Positions 16,583-25,685 of a stretch of 64,000 nt of DNA are shown piece by piece. The notes beneath the pieces are model-generated. The model worked only from the letters and a program-made list of their open reading frames with translations, made no database searches and was not told the DNA's origin. Made by a program: the position numbers and the translations under genes. The stretch is taken from positions 248,001-312,000 of the forward strand of contig CAXXCL010000002.1 of NCBI GenBank assembly GCA_963668615.2. The letters run 5' to 3'. Numbering within the stretch: position 1 is the first letter of the stretch; each line of letters begins with the position of its first letter. The DNA comes from JAAYPI01 sp963668615. Lineage in GTDB: Bacteria; Bacteroidota; Bacteroidia; Bacteroidales; Paludibacteraceae.

Positions 16583-19048
16583 TTATTGTCTTATTTTCGC
16601 TCCTAATTTTTCTTCGAAAGTATGGATTAGCTTCTGCATAATATTCTCTATTTGAGACTCTTCCAGTGTTTTATTTTCATCCTGAATAACAAAACTAACG
16701 GCATAGGATTTTTTTCCTTGTTCTATGTTTTTTCCTTCGTAAAAGTCGAATAAAGACACTTCTTTTAGCAATTTTTTTTCGGTTGCAAAAGCCAAACGTT
16801 CTATTTCATCAAAACGAGTTCCCTTATCCAAAAGCAACGCCAAGTCTCTTTTTACTCCTTGGAATTTAGATATTTCTTTGTAGCTAACTTTTTGTTTGTT
16901 AAGAAGTTTCAATATTGTTTCCCATTTGAAATCGGCAAAAAATACCTCTGTGTCAATATCAAATTGTTTACGTTGTTTTTGTGAAACAAGCCCTAATATA
17001 ACAACCGTTTCCTTCGATCTTGTTTGTATTTCAAGAGCACTATCAAATAATTCATCTTCGAGGTCAATGGTTTCCAAATTATAATTTGGTACTCCTAACC
17101 GAGTCAGAACATTCTCTACATATGCTTTTAAGTCGAAAAAAGAAGTTTTTCTTTCGCCTTCAATCCAACTTTGTTTGCTTTTGTTGCCTGTAATCCAAAG
17201 TCCTAAATGAAATTCTTCCGAATAGGCACCTAGTATTTTTTCCGGGTTTTTGTTGGCACTATTGAAGTGATAGCAATTACCGAATTCGTAAAATTTAAGA
17301 TTGGCATTTTTTCTATTCCGATTGTAAGCAATACTTTCCAATCCGCCAAAAAGCAACGTTTGTCTCATTACTCCTAAATCCGAACTTAATGGATTCATCA
17401 ATTTTACTCCTTTATCCAAAGAATATTTTGTTAATGGTGTGTAATAAGATATCTTGGTGAGTGAATTGTTGATTATTTCATAAAATCCGCTGCCAGTAAG
17501 CTGCTCAGCTATAAGGTTTTGCAACTTGTTGCTGTTTGGTTGTTTTGAGTAGGTAATAGCAGATTTTAAGCTATTGATCGGTATAATATTGTTATAACCG
17601 TATACACGAAGAATATCCTCAATAACGTCTACATCTCTTTGAACGTCAACACGATAAGCAGGAACAGAAAGGCATAAGACATTGTTTTCTTCTTTTTCAA
17701 TGGCTATTTCCAATCCTTTTAAAATAGCTTTAATTGTTTCTTTTTCAATCTCTTTACCAACTAGGGTATAAATTTTTTCATAGGAAACAGTTACCTTGAA
17801 ATTCTCTATTTTGTTGGGATAAATATCAATAATGTTTGACGATATTTCGCCTCCGGCTACTTCTTTAATGAGTAAAGCTGCTCTTTTTAATGCATAAATA
17901 GTGTTGTTAGGATCAATACCTCTTTCAAATCGAAAAGAAGAATCGGTATTTAATCCATGACGGCGAGCTGTTTTCCGTATACTAACAGGATTAAAATAAG
18001 CACTTTCTATAAATACTTTGGTCGTTTTTTCCGTTACACCGGAGTCCAAACCTCCAAAAACACCAGCCATACACATACCTTCACGGGCATTGCAAATCAT
18101 CAAATCTTCAGCAGAAATAGTCCTTTCTATACCATCCAATGTTGTAAACTTGGTTTTTTCAGGAAGTGTTTTTACATGTATTTGATTCCCTTCTATTTTA
18201 TCACCATCAAAAGCATGCAAAGGTTGTCCCATTTCATGCAAAATGAAATTCGTCACATCAACTACATTGTTGATAGGGCGTAAGCCGATGCTTGTAAGGT
18301 GTTTTTTTAACCATTCCGGAGATTCTTTTACTGTGATATTGTTCAGGGTAATACCACAATAACGTGGGCATTTTTCTGTATTCTCTACCGTTACGTTAAC
18401 AACATAGTCGGTATTGTCCACTTTAAAGTTTTCAACTGAGGGTTTGGTTAATTGAATGTTTTTGTCTGTCAAAGAAAGTACCGCGGCTAAGTCGCGTGCT
18501 ACACCAAAATGAGAAGCGGCATCTATTCTGTTCGGAGTAATATCAACTTCGAAAACCGTCTCATTTTCAATGTGATATATATCTTTGATTAAAGTTCCTG
18601 TTTTTGTTTCAAGGGGGAGTTCAATGATTCCGTCATGGCTGTTTCCAATACCAATTTCGTCTTCAGCACACAGCATCCCCATGGATTCCACTCCTCGAAT
18701 TTTTGAGCGTTTAATGGTAAAAACTTCATCTCCCGAATAGAGTTTTGTGCCAATCGTGGCTAATACCACTTTTAAGCCTTTACGACAATTAGGTGCACCG
18801 CACACAATTTGCAAAGGACTTTCTCCGTTACCTATATCCACCTTTGTAATGTGTAAACGGTCGGCATCGGGATGCTTCTCACATTCCAACACCTCTGCTA
18901 CCACCAAACCTTCTAGGTTACCCTTTATAGTTTCCACAGTTTCTACCGATCCAACTTCCAAGCCAAGAGAAGTTAACTTTTTTGAAACTTCTTCAGGTGC
19001 AATATCAATATTGATGTATTGTTTTAGCCAATTGTACGAAATATTCAT
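16583..19048 (-). CDS. pheT: Phenylalanyl-tRNA synthetase beta subunit
   Basis: About 821 residues from the ATG at 19048 (MNISYNWLKQYINID); a 12-codon upstream extension is open but is not family-like. The N-terminal tRNA-binding OB domain (about 40-150) contains KHPDADRLHITKVDIG and IVCGAPN. The B3/B4 editing region, B5 domain (FEVDITPNR and DVDVIEDILRVYGYNNI) and the C-terminal ferredoxin-fold anticodon-binding domain (KFQGVKRDLALLLD) follow in normal order. It charges tRNA-Phe as an alpha2beta2 enzyme; pheS is not adjacent. It probably shares a message with yebC. Confidence 0.96.
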   Translation of the reverse strand: MNISYNWLKQYINIDIAPEEVSKKLTSLGLEVGSVETVETIKGNLEGLVVAEVLECEKHPDADRLHITKVDIGNGESPLQIVCGAPNCRKGLKVVLATIGTKLYSGDEVFTIKRSKIRGVESMGMLCAEDEIGIGNSHDGIIELPLETKTGTLIKDIYHIENETVFEVDITPNRIDAASHFGVARDLAAVLSLTDKNIQLTKPSVENFKVDNTDYVVNVTVENTEKCPRYCGITLNNITVKESPEWLKKHLTSIGLRPINNVVDVTNFILHEMGQPLHAFDGDKIEGNQIHVKTLPEKTKFTTLDGIERTISAEDLMICNAREGMCMAGVFGGLDSGVTEKTTKVFIESAYFNPVSIRKTARRHGLNTDSSFRFERGIDPNNTIYALKRAALLIKEVAGGEISSNIIDIYPNKIENFKVTVSYEKIYTLVGKEIEKETIKAILKGLEIAIEKEENNVLCLSVPAYRVDVQRDVDVIEDILRVYGYNNIIPINSLKSAITYSKQPNSNKLQNLIAEQLTGSGFYEIINNSLTKISYYTPLTKYSLDKGVKLMNPLSSDLGVMRQTLLFGGLESIAYNRNRKNANLKFYEFGNCYHFNSANKNPEKILGAYSEEFHLGLWITGNKSKQSWIEGERKTSFFDLKAYVENVLTRLGVPNYNLETIDLEDELFDSALEIQTRSKETVVILGLVSQKQRKQFDIDTEVFFADFKWETILKLLNKQKVSYKEISKFQGVKRDLALLLDKGTRFDEIERLAFATEKKLLKEVSLFDFYEGKNIEQGKKSYAVSFVIQDENKTLEESQIENIMQKLIHTFEEKLGAKIRQ

Positions 19049-19282
19049 CGCTCTTCCTTTTAAATTAGGACGCAAATTTAGCAAACATACTTTATTACTG
19101 AAAGGAATTCGATTAAAAAATGAAAATCAGTTCTTTCGTTTTTTGGTACAAAATTCTTTTCTATTTTTGTTTGTCTTTGCAGAAAGCTACGGAAATATTC
19201 CTTTTTTGAAAGTAAAAGTTTGTACCTTTGTCAGAGACTTTTGCAGTTTCCCCATTTTATTGAGTAACTAATTTACAAACAG

Positions 19283-20620
19283 TTGAATACGTTGGATTCT
19301 TTTATTTCTTGTGCGGGACAATTTGATTCTTTGACGATTCCTTACGGCGTCATTATTTCTGTTGTCATACTAGTGATTTTATTTTTATTTTCGGCTTTTA
19401 TTTCGGCTTCAGAGGTTTCCTTTTTTGGTTTTACGGTCAGAGAAGTTGATGAGTTGAACAATAGTGATTCAAAAAGGGATGGACTTGTTCAGCAGCTTAA
19501 ATCGTCACCCGATACATTGCTGGCAACTTTTCTTATAGCTGAAAATATAGTGAATATTGCTATTGTCATTCTTTCTACCTATCTCGTTTTTTCTCTGTTC
19601 GATTTTTCAAAACAAGTTTGGTTTGGTCTTTTTGTAGCAATGGCTTCGGTAACTTTTCTTTTATTACTTTTCGGACAATATATACCCAAAATGTATGCTG
19701 CAAAAAATCCATTAAAAGTGGCTCGTAAAACAGCTCCTTTGATTAATAGCTTGAGAAAATTGTTTTACCCGTTTACTTGGCTTTTTGTCAAACCTACCAA
19801 CAAAGCCAAACTTTTTGAAAAAAAGCATTCATCTCATAACATATCCAAAAATGACTTGTCTCAGGTATTTAATCTGACTTCATCCGAAATAAAAGAGGAC
19901 AAGGATATTTTGGAGGGAATCATCAAATTCAGTGATATTGATGCAGAAAAAATCATTGTTCCCCGTGTCGATGTTGTCGGCATAGATATTACCACGAGCT
20001 TTTTTGATGTCATTGATTTAATCAACGAAACGGAATATTCTCGTTTACCTGTATATTCTGAAACGATAGATAACGTTAAAGGAATTTTGTTTATTAAGGA
20101 TTTATTACCACACCTGAAGAAAGGTAATAATTTTCGTTGGCAAACGTTGGTGCGTGCGGCTTATTTTGTTCCTAAAAATAAACGTATTAATGTTTTATTG
20201 GAAGAATTTCAAAAGAACAAAAACCACTTAGCCATTGTAGTGGATGAATTTGGCGGAACGGCAGGAATTGTAACGCTTGAAGATATTTTGGAAGAAATAG
20301 TGGGGGATATTAGTGATGAGTACGATGACGACCCTGAAAGAATGTGTATTCAAATAGAAGAAAGTGTATTTCTTTTTGAAGCTAAGATTTTGTTGCACGA
20401 TTTCTTTAAAATTGAGGCTATCGAAGAGAAAGATTTTGAAAAAATAATAGGAGAGGCTGATACCTTGGCGGGATTAATTTTGGAAATAAAAGGAGAAATA
20501 CCACAAAATGGAGAAGTTCTTACCTATAATCGTTATGTATTTGAAATTATTTCGGCAGATAAGCGTCGAATAAAAACCATAAAACTTACCATTAAAAAAG
20601 AAGACGCTCAAGATGAATAA
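19283..20620 (+). CDS. gldE: Gliding motility-associated protein GldE (CNNM/CBS transporter-like)
   Basis: A 445-residue CorC/HlyC-type membrane protein. Hydrophobic segments of a CNNM/DUF21 domain span about 20-150 (VILVILFLFSAFISASEVSFF), followed by a CBS pair (about 205-335; VDVVGIDITTSFFDVIDLI, NHLAIVVDEFGGTAGIVTLEDILEEIVGDI) and a CorC_HlyC C-terminal domain. The adjacent gldD identifies it as GldE, which supports gliding/T9SS function. The start seems to be TTG, at 19283 or 19292. A TACCTTTG box at 19223-19230 lies upstream. It overlaps gldD by 8 bases. Confidence 0.9.
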   Translation: MNTLDSFISCAGQFDSLTIPYGVIISVVILVILFLFSAFISASEVSFFGFTVREVDELNNSDSKRDGLVQQLKSSPDTLLATFLIAENIVNIAIVILSTYLVFSLFDFSKQVWFGLFVAMASVTFLLLLFGQYIPKMYAAKNPLKVARKTAPLINSLRKLFYPFTWLFVKPTNKAKLFEKKHSSHNISKNDLSQVFNLTSSEIKEDKDILEGIIKFSDIDAEKIIVPRVDVVGIDITTSFFDVIDLINETEYSRLPVYSETIDNVKGILFIKDLLPHLKKGNNFRWQTLVRAAYFVPKNKRINVLLEEFQKNKNHLAIVVDEFGGTAGIVTLEDILEEIVGDISDEYDDDPERMCIQIEESVFLFEAKILLHDFFKIEAIEEKDFEKIIGEADTLAGLILEIKGEIPQNGEVLTYNRYVFEIISADKRRIKTIKLTIKKEDAQDE

Positions 20621-21176
20621 AAATCAAATTACTTTACTTTTTGTATTGCTTGTTTTTTTGGAAGGATGTACTAATTATACACCTCGTCCGAGGGGTTATT
20701 TTAGAATTGAATTAAAGAAAAAAGAATATGCCCTAAGTCAAATTCAGGCTCCTTATCAATTTGAGTATCCCGAAAATATAGCTAGGATTGTTCCTCACAA
20801 AGGCGGAGATTATTGGATAGACATTGTGTATCCGGAGTATAATGCCAAAATTTATTGCAGTTATAAGGCTATACACGACAATTTTTACGAAATTTCGGAG
20901 GATTCCCGTGCTTTTGTATATAAGCATGCCATCAAGGCGGATGCAATAACTCAGCAACCATTTGAAAATAAAGACCTTAATATGTACGGAATTTTGTATG
21001 AAATAAAGGGAAATACCGCATCTTCTGTGCAATTTATACTTACTGATAGCACCAAACATTTTTTCAGAGGAGCTTTGTATTTTAATAACCGACCAAATAA
21101 AGATTCTATTGCCCCTGTGGTTTCGTACATCAAAGAAGACATTGTACGTATTATGGAAACAATGAAGTGGAAATAA
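20613..21176 (+). CDS. gldD: Gliding motility lipoprotein GldD
   Basis: A 187-residue lipoprotein with signal peptide and lipobox LEGC (about residues 16-19). TPRPRGYFRIELP-like motif (here TPRPRGYFRIELKKKEY), IDIVYPEYNAKIYCSYK and the C-terminal FFRGALYFNNRPNKDSIAPVV match GldD. GldD is needed with GldE for gliding and T9SS assembly in Flavobacterium. It overlaps gldE, so expression is coupled. A T9SS here is independently supported by several sorting-domain cargo proteins in this window. Confidence 0.93.
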   Translation: MNKNQITLLFVLLVFLEGCTNYTPRPRGYFRIELKKKEYALSQIQAPYQFEYPENIARIVPHKGGDYWIDIVYPEYNAKIYCSYKAIHDNFYEISEDSRAFVYKHAIKADAITQQPFENKDLNMYGILYEIKGNTASSVQFILTDSTKHFFRGALYFNNRPNKDSIAPVVSYIKEDIVRIMETMKWK

Positions 21177-21188
21177 ACACAAAAAAAC

Positions 21189-21806
21189 TTGCCTTTATTC
21201 TATCAAAAAAATATAAATACCACTACTTCTTTTGCCGTTTGGCAAATAGATGAAACGGTGCCTGAATTACTTTCTTTGCTTGAAAATAAAGAAGAGTATG
21301 CTCATGTGTATTCATTAGGCAAAGAGCACAGGCAAAAAGAGTGGTTGGCAGTTAGGGTATTACTGTACAATATTTTTAGGGAGCACAAGAAAGTGGATTA
21401 TGCTCTATCCGGAAAACCTTTTTTGGCAGATAACTCATTTTTTATCAGTTTCTCGCATACCAAGAATTTTGCCGCTGTCTGTATCAGTACCGAGGGAGAA
21501 ATAGGCGTAGACGTAGAATATAGAAGCGACAGGGTTAATCGCGTGGTGGAACGTTTTCTGAGTCCAACGGAAATAGAATATGCCGGTAATAGCAATTTGT
21601 ATTTTCTTGTTGCGTGGTGTGCCAAAGAAACCGCTTATAAGAAGTTAGGCGAGGAGGGTTTAGATTTTGCCAAACACTTTTTTATGGAGAAAATAGAGGT
21701 ACAACAGTGCGGTCAGTTTTATTTGCAAGAATTTTTTACTTCGTTGAAAAACAAATATTTATTGCATTATTTTGTGGAAGACGATTTTGTAGTCGTTGTA
21801 GGATAA
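21189..21806 (+). CDS. 4'-phosphopantetheinyl transferase superfamily protein
   Basis: A 205-residue Sfp/AcpT-like enzyme that would move phosphopantetheine from CoA to a carrier-protein serine. The magnesium and CoA motifs are present: FFISFSHTKNFAAV near 76-89, GVDVEYRSDRV near 99-109 and the closing WCAKETAYKKLG near 142-153. The start appears to be a TTG 12 bases after gldD, so it is probably third in the gldE-gldD operon. This arrangement is common in Bacteroidetes but gives no hint of the target carrier protein. Confidence 0.87.
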   Translation: MPLFYQKNINTTTSFAVWQIDETVPELLSLLENKEEYAHVYSLGKEHRQKEWLAVRVLLYNIFREHKKVDYALSGKPFLADNSFFISFSHTKNFAAVCISTEGEIGVDVEYRSDRVNRVVERFLSPTEIEYAGNSNLYFLVAWCAKETAYKKLGEEGLDFAKHFFMEKIEVQQCGQFYLQEFFTSLKNKYLLHYFVEDDFVVVVG

Positions 21807-21848
21807 AGAAAAAATGCTCCTTTTCGAGTAAAAAAACGTCAGAAGCTA

Positions 21849-21878
21849 TTGTAAATTATAAAAAATCGCATACCTTTG
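21849..21878 (+). promoter_or_regulatory. Promoter of tRNA-Asp
   Basis: TTG at 21849-21851 and TACCTTTG at 21871-21878, 19 bases apart, match the Bacteroidetes -33/-7 promoter closely. Transcription would begin about 25 bases before the mature tRNA. Confidence 0.7.
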
Positions 21879-21910
21879 CAGAGCATTTGGGAAACCAAAA
21901 GCGACACGAT

Positions 21911-21984
21911 GGTGTGGTAGTTCAGCTGGTTAGAATACCTGCCTGTCACGCAGGGGGTCGCGGGTTCGAGTCCCGTCCATACCG
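21911..21984 (+). tRNA. tRNA-Asp (GTC)
   Basis: A 74-nucleotide cloverleaf. The acceptor arm GGTGTGG (21911-21917) pairs with CCATACC (21977-21983), including one G-U pair. The D arm holds AGCTGGTTAGAA, the anticodon arm CCTGCCTGTCACGCAGG carries anticodon GTC, and the T arm CGGGTTCGAGTCCCG is standard. The discriminator base is G, as expected for aspartate. CCA is not encoded. Confidence 0.97.
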
Positions 21985-21993
21985 CAGAGTTAA

Positions 21994-22030
21994 AACGCAA
22001 CTTATTGTTTATCAATAAGTTGCGTTTTTG
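21994..22030 (+). terminator. Terminator after tRNA-Asp
   Basis: A perfect 14-bp stem, AACGCAACTTATTG (21994-22007) with CAATAAGTTGCGTT (22013-22026), followed by a T-rich stretch. Confidence 0.9.
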
Positions 22031-22603
22031 TTTTTAGTACTTGTGTTGCAAATTAATTTGTTTTTTCCGAGAGAACACTTTTTGTTCCTTGGTTTTTTAT
22101 TGAAAATTATTGGAAAATACAAAAAATCAACTTCTCTTTTTCTTGTTTGATATTGCTTTTAGATGAGTTTGGTTAATCCCCTTGTTGAGAGAGATGAACT
22201 GTATGTAGGGATATTTGAACAGGCATAGAATTTCAAAAAATATAGTTAAATAAAAATGCCAAAAAACCACTAGATTTGAATTGGAATGAATGATAAATTG
22301 TTCCGCTGATTTTTATTTTTGCAGAATCCTCATTACTCTATCATATCCCTCCTATGTGTTGATCAAAATGTATATTTATTGTTAATAAATATTAATATTT
22401 ATTGGATTGATAGTCACAATCAATTAAATCTTTTACTATTTTTACTTATGAAAATATATTTATATTACTCATAAGATGATTGCACTGTTGTTTATGTGCC
22501 ATTTTAACGGGGTTTAATTGTACAATAAAAATAATTTACCGTATACTATGGAGGAAGTATTGCGGTTTTTATATCCCTCCTAATTCAGTCAACAACTTTT
22601 ATT
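22031..22603. other. AT-rich intergenic stretch with no recognised gene
   Basis: About 570 bases without a convincing reading frame. It holds a TATTTTTG -7-like box at 22314-22321, a CTTATGA/TCATAAG inverted repeat at 22445-22475, and the 11-mer ATATCCCTCCT twice (22343 and 22571). If the -7 box is used, the next gene would have a long leader of about 280 bases. I could not match any known RNA family by eye. Confidence 0.5.
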
Positions 22604-22915
22604 ATGGCAAAAAAGTATTTCGATTTAATTCAAAAAGCAGATTGTTTAATTGATGGCATGAAAGCCAATTTAGAACGTTTACAAGGTAAGGGTATTGATC
22701 AAGAGTTTATCAAAAAACTTGAGGCTGATAATTCGTTGCATAAACAGTATAACAATGAATATGATAAGCTGAAAATTGATTTTAAATCTAAAACTTACCA
22801 AATTAATCGTCATCACGATGAAGTTAACAAGCAAGTGAAATTAGCCAAGAAAACCATTAAATCAAACTTTCCCAAAGAACAATGGCTTAATTTCGGAATA
22901 ATGGACAAAAAATAA
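22604..22915 (+). CDS. Small conserved-looking hypothetical protein, helical and charged
   Basis: A 103-residue protein, very rich in lysine (about one residue in five) and largely helical in appearance, with heptad-like stretches around residues 10-60 (coiled-coil or helical-bundle character). No signal peptide, membrane segment or cysteine motif. The C terminus NFPKEQWLNFGIMDKK is the only distinctive block. I do not recognise the family. It stands alone between the tRNA-Asp terminator and its own terminator (22978-23013). It is probably a cytosolic protein; a nucleic-acid-associated role would fit the charge but is a guess. Confidence 0.7.
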   Translation: MAKKYFDLIQKADCLIDGMKANLERLQGKGIDQEFIKKLEADNSLHKQYNNEYDKLKIDFKSKTYQINRHHDEVNKQVKLAKKTIKSNFPKEQWLNFGIMDKK

Positions 22916-22977
22916 GAAAATGATTAGATATTGATAGCTGTTTTTATTTATTCGTATATTTGAGCCTATTCATTATT

Positions 22978-23013
22978 ACAAAAAAGTCTGTAACTATTTG
23001 CAGACTTTTTTGT
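22978..23013 (+). terminator. Terminator after the 103-residue hypothetical gene
   Basis: ACAAAAAAGTCTG (22978-22990) pairs perfectly with CAGACTTTTTTGT (23001-23013), giving a hairpin with a T run. Symmetry would allow use from either side. Confidence 0.85.
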
Positions 23014-23139
23014 AAATTAGCTGCTGGTTTTATAGTACAATAAACTGCTAAATAGTTACTGATTTCCTTTTGTAAGAAGGGCGAATCAATTTATGGAAAT
23101 TTATTATTTTTGGTATTCTTACAATAATTGATAGTAAAT

Positions 23140-24051
23140 ATGTCTAAAATACTTGTATCCGGACTTATAAATATTGAAACGACTCTCAAAGTAAACTCTT
23201 TTCCCATAGAGTACAATCCTGTAAATTATCCGTATTTTGGAATAGAATCAACTGTTTCGGGTGTTGGTTATAACGTTGCGAAGGCATTAAAATCATTGGG
23301 TGATAATGTTAACTTCGTTTCGATTGTAGGAGAAGATATCAATGGAAGGAGCTCTATTCAAACGATAAATAATTGTGGCATCGGTACGGATTACATTGAG
23401 ACCAAAATAAAAGAAACTGCACAGTCCGTTATTTTGTATGATGATAAGGGTGTAAGGCAGATAAATGCGGACTTGAAAGATTTACAGCATACGGATTATT
23501 CAAAAGAAAAATTTGACCGAGCTCTTGATGAAGTAACAGTAGTCGTTTTATGTAATATCAATTTTTCCAGACCGTTTTTAAAACAAACCAAAGAAATGGG
23601 AAAGATTGTGGCAACGGACGTTCATGTTTTATCCGATGTACACGATGAATATAACAAGGATTTTCTTCAATACAGTGACATCGTTTTTTTAAGTAATGAA
23701 AATATACTTGGAAGAGAAAATGCATTCATCGAAGAAATTTATTCAATCTATAAGAATAAGATCATCATTTGCGGTCTTGGCAGAGCGGGAGCCCTTATGC
23801 ACCTTCAACATGAAGGATTTTTTCACTACGATGCTGTGGATACCAGACCGATTGTCAATACGATAGGTGCCGGAGATGCTCTTTTTTCTGCTTTTATTCA
23901 CTGTTATGCGGAAGGCGAAAATCCTCACCAAGCCTTGAAAAAGGCTATTGTTTTTGCTTCTTGGAAGATTGGCGAAAAAGGGGCTGCCAGTGGTTTCTTG
24001 ACCGAAGCAGCCCTTGAATCTTTATGCCATAAGGTTTATAGTAACGATTAG
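23140..24051 (+). CDS. PfkB-family carbohydrate kinase
   Basis: A 303-residue ribokinase-superfamily sugar kinase. The start at ATG 23140 (MSKILVSGLINIET) is preferred over an upstream TTG, since the TATTTTTG box at 23105-23112 lies 28 bases before it. The N-terminal substrate signature reads VSGVGYNVAKALKSLG near residues 41-56, and the ATP/catalytic signature NTIGAGDALFSAF near 240-252 contains the catalytic aspartate. Sugar specificity cannot be deduced; nucleoside or fructose-type substrates are both possible. Its stop overlaps that of the convergent DUF4403 gene by four bases. Confidence 0.88.
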   Translation: MSKILVSGLINIETTLKVNSFPIEYNPVNYPYFGIESTVSGVGYNVAKALKSLGDNVNFVSIVGEDINGRSSIQTINNCGIGTDYIETKIKETAQSVILYDDKGVRQINADLKDLQHTDYSKEKFDRALDEVTVVVLCNINFSRPFLKQTKEMGKIVATDVHVLSDVHDEYNKDFLQYSDIVFLSNENILGRENAFIEEIYSIYKNKIIICGLGRAGALMHLQHEGFFHYDAVDTRPIVNTIGAGDALFSAFIHCYAEGENPHQALKKAIVFASWKIGEKGAASGFLTEAALESLCHKVYSND

Positions 24052-25442
24052 AATTTGAGGTCTTCTACTTTTAAGTCTATGTTTCCTTTCAAATTAGCTT
24101 GAATACGCACAGCACCGGGAACAAGATCCAAGCTCGTGACACTGACGTCATTAAGTAGTCCATGAAGTGAAATGCCGTCCACTATTGTATAGTTGTTTAG
24201 CATTTGGTTAGCTTGTGCTTTCATATCATCAATATCTTTTTGCACAGGGTAAGTTAGATAGGGCATTAGTGTTTTCAGAATCATTCCGTGTAACAGCCAA
24301 TTAGCGGATTTTACCAATGCATTGGATGTTTTTACGTCAAACTCAGGTTCCAAAATTTCTAGGGCAACTTTTTCATGATTGTACGCCATTTTTCCGCTAA
24401 AATAGATACGACCTTTGAGTGAACCGGTAACATCAGCTACAAAAACGGCTTTTCCTTCACTTCCGAAAACAGATAAATCAGTAATGGTAATTGATTTTTT
24501 CCCTTGCGTAAATTTCTTTCCAACCAATTGTTTCTTAGCCAGTTCCGCAATCTTGTCGAATGTAACATCAACACCGACATTTAGATTAAATTGTTTTCCT
24601 GAACGGTTGACATATCTAAATGCAGGTAATGCAACGGCTTTGTTAGCAGTGGGTTTTGCACCCATGAAAGATTCTATTTGTGCATACATTGCCACTAACA
24701 TATTTAGTTTATTGTTTGAAGAGGAGAGAGGTGACATATAAATATCTTTTGGAGTAATACGCAACCACATATCATTTTCTTTGTTTACTTGAATTGGCTT
24801 TTGGGCTTCTGTCCAAGCCATATTGACGTATTTTTTCAAATTAACGGACTGAGCAAGAGATTTATCAATTTCATCGGAGATGAGTTTTTCACACTGTGAC
24901 AAGGCAAGGTTGGCAATAGGTTTAACGGGTATATTTACTCCAACAATGTTCAAGTGAGGGGCTTCAATCCATTCGTATCCTGAAGCGGTAGTACTGGAAA
25001 CAATTTTCCAATTTTTATCTATACCAATGGTCGTTTTGTATTTTAGGGCGATACTTCCGGTTGCTTCGTACTTGTCGCCGACAGCTAAACCGAATTTTTG
25101 TACTTTCCATGCAAAGCGACTCCAAACTTTAACGGGAACACGATATTCTATTACGTTATTTTGAATGTCAAAAGTGAAATTTTGAGCTTTCCATACTTTA
25201 ATCGACAAATCATTATCTGAAATATTTGAACCTTCGTAAAGAAGTCCGGTCATTTTTTTGTTTACTGCAGCTTCCAGCTTTTTTACGTCAAGTTCTACCT
25301 GCAAGGGAATTTCGGAAACTGCCGGAGCTATGTTCGAAGGTAAATACGATTCTTTTGGCTTTTCTATTTGCATAGCCGTTTTACACGAAGAAAACAATAG
25401 CGATATAAGCGTTATTGTTACGAAAAATAATTGTTTTTTCAT
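24048..25442 (-). CDS. DUF4403 family lipoprotein
   Basis: A 464-residue protein with a lipoprotein signal peptide (lipobox LFSSC, cysteine near residue 20). The body repeats LNLVV/SMP-like beta segments (two related halves around 45-240 and 260-460), including YEATGSIALKYKTTIGIDKNWKI and LVPGAVRIQANLKGNIDLKV at the C terminus. This matches DUF4403, an envelope family of Bacteroidetes whose fold resembles tubular lipid-binding proteins; function is not established. It is monocistronic by position, convergent with and overlapping the sugar kinase gene. Confidence 0.85.
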   Translation of the reverse strand: MKKQLFFVTITLISLLFSSCKTAMQIEKPKESYLPSNIAPAVSEIPLQVELDVKKLEAAVNKKMTGLLYEGSNISDNDLSIKVWKAQNFTFDIQNNVIEYRVPVKVWSRFAWKVQKFGLAVGDKYEATGSIALKYKTTIGIDKNWKIVSSTTASGYEWIEAPHLNIVGVNIPVKPIANLALSQCEKLISDEIDKSLAQSVNLKKYVNMAWTEAQKPIQVNKENDMWLRITPKDIYMSPLSSSNNKLNMLVAMYAQIESFMGAKPTANKAVALPAFRYVNRSGKQFNLNVGVDVTFDKIAELAKKQLVGKKFTQGKKSITITDLSVFGSEGKAVFVADVTGSLKGRIYFSGKMAYNHEKVALEILEPEFDVKTSNALVKSANWLLHGMILKTLMPYLTYPVQKDIDDMKAQANQMLNNYTIVDGISLHGLLNDVSVTSLDLVPGAVRIQANLKGNIDLKVEDLKF

Positions 25443-25593
25443 GTTCTATATTTTAACGAAAATTCGGGTACAAAATTAATCTTTTTATAAAGACGATGTC
25501 CTTTAGGAAGCTAAAACATTTGTTTATATATATAAAATTTAACAATGCGGTTTTTTAATATCTGTTAATTATTTGTTTGTTGCGAAACCAAAA

Positions 25594-25624
25594 TTGCTAT
25601 TTTTTATCAAAAAGAGTACCTTTG
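25594..25624 (+). promoter_or_regulatory. Promoter of the epimerase gene
   Basis: TTG at 25594-25596 and TACCTTTG at 25617-25624 with a 20-base spacer fit the Bacteroidetes promoter; the ATG of the following gene is about 60 bases downstream. Confidence 0.65.
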
Positions 25625-25685
25625 AATTCCATAAATAAATAATTACCTTTTAGGTTGAAAGACCTTTGAGTTTAAATAAAATAGA

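Noticed and set aside
22343..22581. Two copies of ATATCCCTCCT as a regulatory repeat or CRISPR-like unit
   Set aside because: Only 11 bp, two copies, no regular spacing; chance is a sufficient explanation, so it is only mentioned in the intergenic entry.
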